From NCBI GenBank assembly GCA_018610095.1, contig JAHEOB010000391.1:1-8702 (forward strand): a DNA stretch of 8,702 bases, read 5' to 3'. The position numbers were made by a program, and so were the translations under genes. This DNA is from Halothece sp. MAG (GTDB taxonomy: Bacteria; Cyanobacteriota; Cyanobacteriia; Cyanobacteriales; Rubidibacteraceae). Shown here piece after piece: positions 1 to 4,223 of this stretch; positions within the stretch are counted from its first letter, which is position 1; the number at the start of each line of letters is the position of its first letter. The notes below the pieces were generated by a model. The model saw only the letters and a list, made by a program, of their open reading frames with translations, was not told where the DNA came from and made no database searches.

Positions 1-1
1 A

Positions 2-301
2 GAAAAAGCCCAGGAAGCCCGCACAAAGGTGATGAATCTTATTCAGGCTGAGAAACGTGCAGAAGCCAAAGCTACCCGTAAAGCCCGTGACCATGCCCTG
101 TATCAGTCAGCCGGATTACTCATTATGGCAGGATTGGTGGACAGTCAAACGGGTAAACCGGTAGATGACCCTGCGAAACTACTGGGTGCATTAGCCAGTT
201 TGCATGAATTATCCCGTGATAATCCCAAATGGACGGAGTGGGAAAAACAAGGTCGAGAATTATTAAGGCATCATCAAATGAAGGTAGAGAGGCGTAAATA
301 A
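2..301 (+). CDS. traD: TraD/MobC-like oriT accessory protein, 5' end open or unresolved
   Basis: This is a small, charged, probably helical protein of the TraD/MobC type that sits opposite the relaxase gene in MOBQ plasmids and helps the relaxase act at oriT. The N-terminal part is rich in Lys, Ala and Glu. A hydrophobic segment (QSAGLLIMAGLVD) and a WTEWEKQG stretch follow, and the tail is basic. The reading frame is open from base 2 without a stop, and the residues before the first possible starts (GTG at 29, ATG at 32) look like the same protein (EKAQEARTK), so the true start may lie before the window. If base 8702 joins base 1 directly, a TAA falls in frame just upstream and GTG 29 or ATG 32 must be used; AAAGG at 25-29 is too close to serve either well. 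Family assignment rests on recognised sequence style and position. MobC-like is an alternative name. Confidence 0.68.
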   Translation, partial: EKAQEARTKVMNLIQAEKRAEAKATRKARDHALYQSAGLLIMAGLVDSQTGKPVDDPAKLLGALASLHELSRDNPKWTEWEKQGRELLRHHQMKVERRK

Positions 302-309
302 ACCCACCA

Positions 310-409
310 TAAAGCGCCTCTGTCGCATTCTGTGCGATTTTTTATTCGAACTAATGAAATGGCATTAGCGTTGAAGAAAAGATGCTCATAGAGGCGCACA
401 GGCGCTTTA
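310..409. repeat. Nested, competing inverted repeats downstream of traD
   Basis: TAAAGCGCCT (310-319) is perfectly complementary to AGGCGCTTTA (400-409). The same left side, GCGCCTCT (314-321), can instead pair with AGAGGCGC (390-397). CTGTGCG (330-336) can pair with CGCACAG (395-401). AGGCGC occurs twice on the right, 8 bases apart (392 and 400), so the left arm has two possible partners. Inside the loop CTAATG (351-356) and CATTAG (363-368) form another small hairpin. Alternative pairing is the style of structure I recall for the pSC101 par locus, which lies at a comparable place. Function here is inferred only. Confidence 0.5.
323..346 (+). terminator. Short intrinsic terminator after traD
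   Basis: Arms TCGCA (323-327) and TGCGA (333-337) enclose a 5-base loop and are followed at once by six T residues and ATT. It lies 22 bases after the traD stop. The stem is only 5 bp, so termination may be partial. The second arm can also pair with a segment near 395, giving an alternative fold. Confidence 0.5.
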
Positions 410-463
410 TTGATTGAGCCGTGAGCGAAGCGAAATCAATGACACGGAAAAAACAACGGCTCA
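409..463. repeat. Two mutually exclusive hairpins with a GCGAAGC mini-hairpin core
   Basis: ATTGATT (409-415) pairs with AATCAAT (434-440). Overlapping it by one base, TGAGCCGT (415-422) pairs with ACGGCTCA (456-463). Forming one stem largely disrupts the other. The loop of the first stem contains GCGAAGC (425-431), known from biophysical work as an exceptionally stable DNA mini-hairpin, flanked on both sides by GA, which can form tandem sheared G-A pairs. There is no gene here, so the structure is the visible content. Confidence 0.45.
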
Positions 464-505
464 GGCATTTGATGGTCGGAGACAAAAGGAATGTTCAGCG
501 CGTTG

Positions 506-522
506 CCCGAGCAAAGCGAGGG
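506..522. repeat. Hairpin with tandem G-A mismatches, pSC101-like leader
   Basis: CCCGAGC (506-512), loop AAA, GCGAGGG (516-522). The arms pair as CCC/GGG and GC/GC, with an internal GA opposite GA that would form tandem sheared G-A pairs. As I recall, the pSC101 origin leader has the same arms with a TT loop. GAGCAAAGCGA (509-519) is also a 10 of 11 direct repeat of 423-433. Likely a structural element of the replication control region. Confidence 0.5.
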
Positions 523-551
523 AGCTACTGAGGTGTTTTAGGTCTGTTTTG

Positions 552-584
552 AAAAGGAGCAAACCTTGTTTGCGACATCCTTTT
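552..584. repeat. Bulged hairpin conserved with the pSC101 origin leader
   Basis: The outer stem is AAAAGGA (552-558) with TCCTTTT (578-584). The inner stem is GCAAAC (559-564) with GTTTGC (568-573), and the loop is CTT. A 4-base bulge GACA (574-577) sits on the 3' side between the two stems. From memory, pSC101 has the same inner stem, the same GACA bulge and a matching outer stem with a different loop. Candidate roles are a single-strand initiation or primosome site, a gyrase or par element, or a structured RNA. Confidence 0.55.
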
Positions 585-615
585 AACTACGGCAAATCGA
601 CGGCTGTTTTCTGAG

Positions 616-624
616 TTATCCACA
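616..624 (+). promoter_or_regulatory. DnaA box
   Basis: TTATCCACA is an exact match to the strong DnaA box consensus. It lies 85 bases before the first iteron, next to the AT-rich stretch, as expected for an origin that needs host DnaA. Confidence 0.85.
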
Positions 625-709
625 GTGGTTTTCTTTTTTAATTGTTTTTTGTTTTTAATTCTTGTTTTACGGTTATTTATTTCTTTGATTAATAAGAATT
701 AAAACACAT
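625..709 (+). other. AT-rich unwinding region with a candidate IHF site
   Basis: About 85 bases, dominated by T runs on the + strand, between the DnaA box and the iterons; this is the likely strand-opening zone. The stretch 678-690 matches the IHF consensus read on the - strand (YAA, four bases, TTGATW) with one mismatch. pSC101 has an IHF site in the same interval. The unwinding role is well supported by position; the IHF call is weak. Confidence 0.55.
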
Positions 710-797
710 ATAGGCATAGAAATTTACGGTAATAGGCATAGAAATTTACGGTAATAGGCATAGAAATTTACGGTAATAGGCATAGAAATTTACGGTA
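710..797 (+). repeat. Four perfect 22-bp iterons (Rep binding sites)
   Basis: The 22-bp unit is repeated four times head to tail with no mismatch and no spacer (710-731, 732-753, 754-775, 776-797). It begins ATAGGCATAG and ends AATTTACGGTA. The 22-bp period is two helical turns, so all sites face the same side of the DNA. Iterons of this length and position are the binding sites of Rep_3 initiators and set copy number and incompatibility. Confidence 0.95.
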
Positions 798-809
798 ATA
801 CTCACAAAT

Positions 810-819
810 TAGGCATAGA
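810..819 (+). repeat. Degenerate fifth half-iteron
   Basis: TAGGCATAGA repeats the first half of the iteron, while the second half is absent. It starts 35 bases after the corresponding point of the fourth copy, so it is out of register with the array. It could be a weak Rep site linking the array to the rep operator. Confidence 0.5.
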
Positions 820-832
820 GAAAATAAAAGAC

Positions 833-861
833 TTGCCTTTAATTTAGGGATAGACTAATTT
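833..861 (+). promoter_or_regulatory. Candidate rep promoter
   Basis: TTGCCT (833-838) can serve as -35 and TAATTT (856-861) as -10, with a 17-base spacer. The -10 match is only fair. The position, just before rep and overlapping the inverted repeat at 847-873, suits an autorepressed rep promoter. Confidence 0.45.
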
Positions 862-873
862 TTTGCCTATCCC
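847..873. promoter_or_regulatory. Inverted-repeat operator, probable Rep dimer site
   Basis: GGGATAG (847-853) and CTATCCC (867-873) form a perfect inverted repeat with a 13-base centre. Each arm resembles the GGCATAG half of the iteron with one change. In Rep_3 plasmids such as pSC101 and F, an inverted pair of half-iterons over the rep promoter binds Rep dimers and represses rep. Here it overlaps the putative -10 and ends 17 bases before the rep ATG. Confidence 0.7.
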
Positions 874-890
874 ATTAAGTAGGAAGCGAC

Positions 891-1589
891 ATGTCTGAGC
901 TAATAGCATATAAATCCAATGCGTTGATTGAAGCTAGTTACAAACTAACTTTACAGGAACAGCGCTTGCTATTGATGTGTATTGGAAAGTTAAACCCTCG
1001 GGATAAAACTCCTCAAAAAACATTCAAAATTACATCTGGCGATTTTTATCTAGCATTTCCTGATATGGGAAAAAGTAATGCAGAACGACATTTAAAAGAA
1101 GCTATAGATAAGCTCGCTGAACGTTGGATATATATACAAAACAATAATGAAAGACGACGTATTCGCTGGATCCAAGAAGAAGCAGAATATTTTGAGGGTG
1201 AGGGAAAAATAGAAATTGTTTTTGCTGACTCCATAATGCCCTACTTAACTCAGCTTCAAGGTCAATTTACTAAAATTGTGATCAAAAATGTATCAACACT
1301 AAAAAGTGTCTATAGCATTCGTTTATATGAGTTATTAATGCAATTTAAAGTGATTGGCGATCGATTGATCAGCATTGATGATTTTCGCTCGATGCTAGGT
1401 TTGGACGAAAAAAAATACGCCACCTTCAAATCACTGAATCAATGGGTAATAAAACCAGCAATAAAAGAGTTAAACCAAAAAAGCAATCTATCTGTAACAG
1501 TTGATACAGTAAAAAAAGGCAGGAGTGTTTTTGCGCTACACTTTCACTTCAAAGAAGATCAACAAATAAAAATGATGTTAGAGGATTGA
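891..1589 (+). CDS. rep: Rep_3-family plasmid replication initiator
   Basis: This 232-residue cytoplasmic protein starts replication by binding the iterons just upstream. It has the two winged-helix layout of Rep_3 initiators. The N-terminal domain opens with ASYKLTLQEQRLLL (about 15-28), where the family has a conserved Leu-x-x-x-(E/D)-Q/H-(R/K) segment. The second domain carries YSIRLYELL (141-149), FKSLNQWVIKPAIKELN (179-195) and the basic KKGRSV wing (208-213). The first residues MSEL are shared with the RepA of pSC101 as I remember it, but this protein is shorter than that of pSC101 (about 316 aa) and close to RepE of F (about 250). The ATG follows AGGA (881-884) at 6 bases. Regulation is probably by Rep dimers on the inverted repeat at 847-873. 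The gene is AT-rich and contains an A8 run at 1408-1415. An HTH gene follows after 2 bases. Confidence 0.93.
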   Translation: MSELIAYKSNALIEASYKLTLQEQRLLLMCIGKLNPRDKTPQKTFKITSGDFYLAFPDMGKSNAERHLKEAIDKLAERWIYIQNNNERRRIRWIQEEAEYFEGEGKIEIVFADSIMPYLTQLQGQFTKIVIKNVSTLKSVYSIRLYELLMQFKVIGDRLISIDDFRSMLGLDEKKYATFKSLNQWVIKPAIKELNQKSNLSVTVDTVKKGRSVFALHFHFKEDQQIKMMLED

Positions 1590-1591
1590 TT

Positions 1592-2020
1592 ATGGCTTTG
1601 GTATCAATCAGTGAAGCGGCAAGGCTGACAGGAAAAGCAAGAAGCACACTACACAAGTACATAAAACAAGGGAAACTGTCTACGACTACAGATCAAAACA
1701 CAGGAAATAAAAGCATTGAAACATCTGAGTTAATTAGAGTATTTGGTAAAATAAGTAATTCTCCAACTACAGACAGTGACGGTGTCACTAATGTATCAAA
1801 ACTACAGCAAGAAACACCCAACACTACACAGTCACTACAGATTAAACTTCAACTTCTTGAACAAGAAAATGCACACTTAAAAGCTGAAAAAGAGTTACTT
1901 TCAAAAAATTTAGAGGATATACGTCAAGCGATGCTGTTAATCGAATCCAAGCTGCCGCCAACACCAGAACCCGTTGCACCAGTACCAGCCAAAAAATCGT
2001 GGCAATTCTGGAAAAAATAG
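1592..2020 (+). CDS. HTH/coiled-coil DNA-binding protein cotranscribed with rep
   Basis: 142 residues from ATG 1592, two bases after the rep stop and with AGAGGA (1580-1585) as ribosome site inside the end of rep, so it is probably translationally coupled. Residues 4-30 (VSISEAARLTGKARSTLHKY) form a MerR/excisionase-like helix-turn-helix. Residues about 80-118 have heptad-like Leu and Glu spacing and should form a coiled coil, implying a dimer. A Pro-rich linker (121-133) and a short basic-aromatic tail (KKSWQFWKK) end the protein. Similar small proteins follow rep in many Rep_3 plasmids, notably those of Acinetobacter, where they are named plasmid replication DNA-binding proteins; they are often dispensable and their exact job is unclear. 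It could bind the origin, repress rep, or act in partition or in contacting host factors through the tail. Confidence 0.75.
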   Translation: MALVSISEAARLTGKARSTLHKYIKQGKLSTTTDQNTGNKSIETSELIRVFGKISNSPTTDSDGVTNVSKLQQETPNTTQSLQIKLQLLEQENAHLKAEKELLSKNLEDIRQAMLLIESKLPPTPEPVAPVPAKKSWQFWKK

Positions 2021-2088
2021 CCGTTTGGTATCACTTTTACGCTGAAACCGAAACCACCATTTTGATAACAAATGAGCAACAACAAAAC

Positions 2089-2144
2089 GGGGCATTTTCG
2101 GCAGGAAAAGAGGGCATTTTGAGGCGTTCGGGGCGTTTTTCGGC
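2089..2144 (+). repeat. G-rich imperfect direct repeats downstream of the rep operon
   Basis: Three related blocks lie in 56 bases: GGGGCATTTTCGGC (2089-2102), GAGGGCATTTTGAGGC (2110-2125) and GGGGCGTTTTTCGGC (2130-2144). They share a (G)GGC-R-TTTT-nG pattern. The stretch 2021-2296 has no convincing gene. The repeats could be protein sites or a replication-related signal, but no known class was recognised. Confidence 0.4.
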
Positions 2145-2160
2145 TGAGTGCCTGAGCGGT

Positions 2161-2176
2161 GGTGCGTGTAAGCACC
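2161..2176 (+). repeat. Small hairpin, possible weak terminator of the rep operon
   Basis: GGTGC (2161-2165) pairs with GCACC (2172-2176) across a 6-base loop, followed by TTTATGTT. The T tract is broken, so this is at best a weak terminator. It lies 140 bases after the HTH gene stop and is the only hairpin of this sort before mod. Confidence 0.3.
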
Positions 2177-2209
2177 TTTATGTTAAATAACCATGTTTTT
2201 CCCAACTTT

Positions 2210-2225
2210 ATCACTGTTCAATGAT
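2210..2225. promoter_or_regulatory. Near-palindrome upstream of mod, possible operator
   Basis: ATCACTGTTCAATGAT is a 16-base palindrome with one mismatched pair around a central TT. It lies 30 bases before the putative -10 of mod. Its form suits a dimeric regulator, but no controller gene is present in the restriction-modification unit; the HTH protein at 1592-2020 is one candidate binder. Confidence 0.3.
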
Positions 2226-2232
2226 GAGCCTG

Positions 2233-2261
2233 TTTCTGTATCGTAAACCTTCCCCTATAAT
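2233..2261 (+). promoter_or_regulatory. Candidate mod-res promoter with perfect -10
   Basis: TATAAT at 2256-2261 is an exact -10 match, 35 bases before the mod start. The -35 at 17-base spacing (TTTCTG, 2233-2238) is poor. The position right before the operon makes it the best candidate for driving both mod and res. Confidence 0.5.
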
Positions 2262-2296
2262 CCTTTTCATTTTTCAATCTGTCATAAGGCAATGAC

Positions 2297-4219
2297 ATGC
2301 AAACTAAATTAATCAGTGAACTGAACAAAGTATTAAAAGCGTTCCCTCAATTTTGGAATGGTGACGAATTACACCGCTCGAAGGTGATTGACGCAATCAA
2401 CCGCAAACAGCCTGATGTGATAAAAGCATTAGTAGCAAATGAAAAAATAAAAGCTGTTTATGGTACGGATATAGACGGAATTTTTATTTTTGATTTTGAT
2501 AATTTATGCAAACTTCTGAAATACAAAGAATACTGGGCGAACAGCTTCACTAAATATCGGAACAAGGTGGGATTAACCAGTGAAGGTAAATACCTTGATT
2601 ATAGCTCTGACGTAGTGCTGGACTTTCCTTTTAAAGATTGCGTGCTTGAAGGTGGTATGACCAAAGAAGAGCAGGGGAAGGATGAGATCTACTACAATGA
2701 AATCATTGCGCGTGATGAAATAGACTCTCTTTTCTCAAAAAAAGCATTAAGCAACACTATGCATTATACAAAGAATGGTGTTCATAAAAATGTAACTAAA
2801 TATAATGACGATAACTTGCTGATAAAAGGCAATAATCTAATTGGATTATCATCTTTATTATATAAATATAAAGGATGTATTAAATGCATATACATAGACC
2901 CGCCATACAATACAAGAACTGATGCCAATACTTTTGCTTATAATAATAATTTTAACCATTCAACATGGCTAACTTTTATGAAGAATAGGTTGGAGCTAGC
3001 AAGAGATTTATTATCGGAAGATGGTGTTATATTTATAGATATAGACCACTACGAATTGTTTTATCTCGGTGTTTTAGCTGATGAGATTTTTGGTTATGAA
3101 AATCGCCTTGGGGTGCTATCTGTTGTTCATAATTTAAAGGGCAGGTTTAATGATTTTTTTTCGACAGCACATGAGAATAAGCTTGTTTATGCAAAAAATG
3201 CAAAAAATGTACGCATAAAAGAATTTAGTCATGATAACTCTCATAACTTTCCATTAAAAGATGATATTGGTAAATATAAGTTAGTTAATTTACAGAGAAC
3301 TGGAGATGGATCCAAAAGGGAGGATAGACCTAACTTATTTTACCCAATATATATTGATCCTAAAACACAAGAAATATCATTGCAAAGAAAGGGTGGCATG
3401 ATTGAAGTGCTGCCAATAGATAAAGAAGGTATAGAGCGTAGATGGAGGTGGGGTAGCGCAAAAGTTGAGAGCGAATGGAAAACTGAACTTACTGTGAAAC
3501 AAGTAAATGGGGAATTTAAAATTTATTCAAAACTAAGAGAAAAAGGAGAAAAACCAAAGTCAATTTGGCTAAGACCTGAATATTCTGGCACAACAGGCAC
3601 CAATGAGCTAAAAAAATTATTAGGTGACAAACTATTTTCTTATCCAAAATCAGTTGAGTTAGTTAAAGACTCGATCCAGATAGTAACAGAGCCTGATGAT
3701 ATAATTCTTGATTATCATGCAGGCAGCGGCACCACTGGCCAGGCTGTTCTAGAATTAAACATGCAGGATAACGGAAACAGGAAGTTTATAATGATTGAAC
3801 AAATGGATTATATAGAAACTGTTACTGCTAAGAGATTAGAAAACTTCATAAAACAAAAAAATATCGATGCATCATTTATCTACACAGAATTGATGGAACT
3901 GAACACCTACTTCGTGCATGAAATCCAGAAAGCGCAATCCAATGAAGAACTGGAAAAACTTTTTGCCGTAATGAAAACAGAAGCACACCTCAATTATCAA
4001 GTAGCGTTGGAAAACGTGCTGTCTGCTGAATACGAAATGGACGGCATTCCGCGTAAAGTCGCGTTCAGTGAACTGGAGTTGCACGAACAGAAGCAACTGC
4101 TGATTGAGATCCTCGATAAAAATCAGCTTTATGTGAACGCCTCCGAGATGGATGACAGTGACCTGAATATCTCAGAGAGTGACAAAGCCTTTACCCGCAG
4201 CTTCTACGGGATGGAGTAA
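2297..4219 (+). CDS. mod: Type III restriction-modification methyltransferase (Mod)
   Basis: This 640-residue subunit recognises the target and methylates adenine N6 using S-adenosylmethionine; it also gives the restriction complex its specificity. The catalytic motif DPPYNT is at 201-206 and the AdoMet motif DYHAGSGTTG at 472-481. That order, DPPY first, marks the beta class of DNA adenine methyltransferases. The roughly 265 residues between them hold the target-recognition domain and the WRWG element (383-386) common in type III Mods. Length is normal for the family. ATG 2297 is preceded by AAGG (2286-2289) at 7 bases. The res gene follows after 4 bases, so the two form an operon. Composition is mosaic: the core (about 2700-3885) is distinctly AT-rich (20-33% G+C in sampled 60-base lines), while the 3' end reaches 40-50%, like res. 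A T8 run at 3154-3161 lies in the recognition region. The recognition sequence cannot be read from the protein. Confidence 0.93.
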   Translation: MQTKLISELNKVLKAFPQFWNGDELHRSKVIDAINRKQPDVIKALVANEKIKAVYGTDIDGIFIFDFDNLCKLLKYKEYWANSFTKYRNKVGLTSEGKYLDYSSDVVLDFPFKDCVLEGGMTKEEQGKDEIYYNEIIARDEIDSLFSKKALSNTMHYTKNGVHKNVTKYNDDNLLIKGNNLIGLSSLLYKYKGCIKCIYIDPPYNTRTDANTFAYNNNFNHSTWLTFMKNRLELARDLLSEDGVIFIDIDHYELFYLGVLADEIFGYENRLGVLSVVHNLKGRFNDFFSTAHENKLVYAKNAKNVRIKEFSHDNSHNFPLKDDIGKYKLVNLQRTGDGSKREDRPNLFYPIYIDPKTQEISLQRKGGMIEVLPIDKEGIERRWRWGSAKVESEWKTELTVKQVNGEFKIYSKLREKGEKPKSIWLRPEYSGTTGTNELKKLLGDKLFSYPKSVELVKDSIQIVTEPDDIILDYHAGSGTTGQAVLELNMQDNGNRKFIMIEQMDYIETVTAKRLENFIKQKNIDASFIYTELMELNTYFVHEIQKAQSNEELEKLFAVMKTEAHLNYQVALENVLSAEYEMDGIPRKVAFSELELHEQKQLLIEILDKNQLYVNASEMDDSDLNISESDKAFTRSFYGME

Positions 4220-4223
4220 CGGC

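Larger units (their letters stand above)
616..820 (+). other. Iteron-type origin of replication (oriV), pSC101-like order
   Basis: The order is DnaA box, AT-rich unwinding stretch with a possible IHF site, four iterons plus a partial fifth, then the rep promoter and operator. This is the order in pSC101 and related theta-replicating plasmids. Rep monomers should bind the iterons, DnaA the single box, and strands should open in the AT-rich part. The initiator gene starts about 70 bases further on, which supports the assignment strongly. Confidence 0.85.

Noticed and set aside
414..614. Open frame of 66 codons before the origin
   Set aside because: It overlaps the conserved hairpins and ends at the DnaA box. 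It has no good ribosome site, and its composition (many Arg, Cys, Ser) looks like translated structured DNA.
710..797. Tandem repeats considered as a CRISPR array
   Set aside because: The 22-bp units abut with no spacers, lie next to a DnaA box and a Rep_3 gene, and no cas genes are present; they are iterons.
1586..1591. TTG start for the HTH gene
   Set aside because: It overlaps the rep stop. ATG 1592 is two codons later with a proper AGAGGA site, and MALVSISEAA fits the family N-terminus.
1999..2190. Open frame of 63 codons overlapping the end of the HTH gene
   Set aside because: The first part is a shifted reading of the HTH gene and the rest translates the G-rich repeats. No domain or ribosome site supports it.
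4179..4223. Upstream GTG start for res that would overlap the end of mod
   Set aside because: ATG 4224 has a well-spaced GGAG and begins a natural basic N-terminus; the extra 15 residues are just the end of mod read in another frame.
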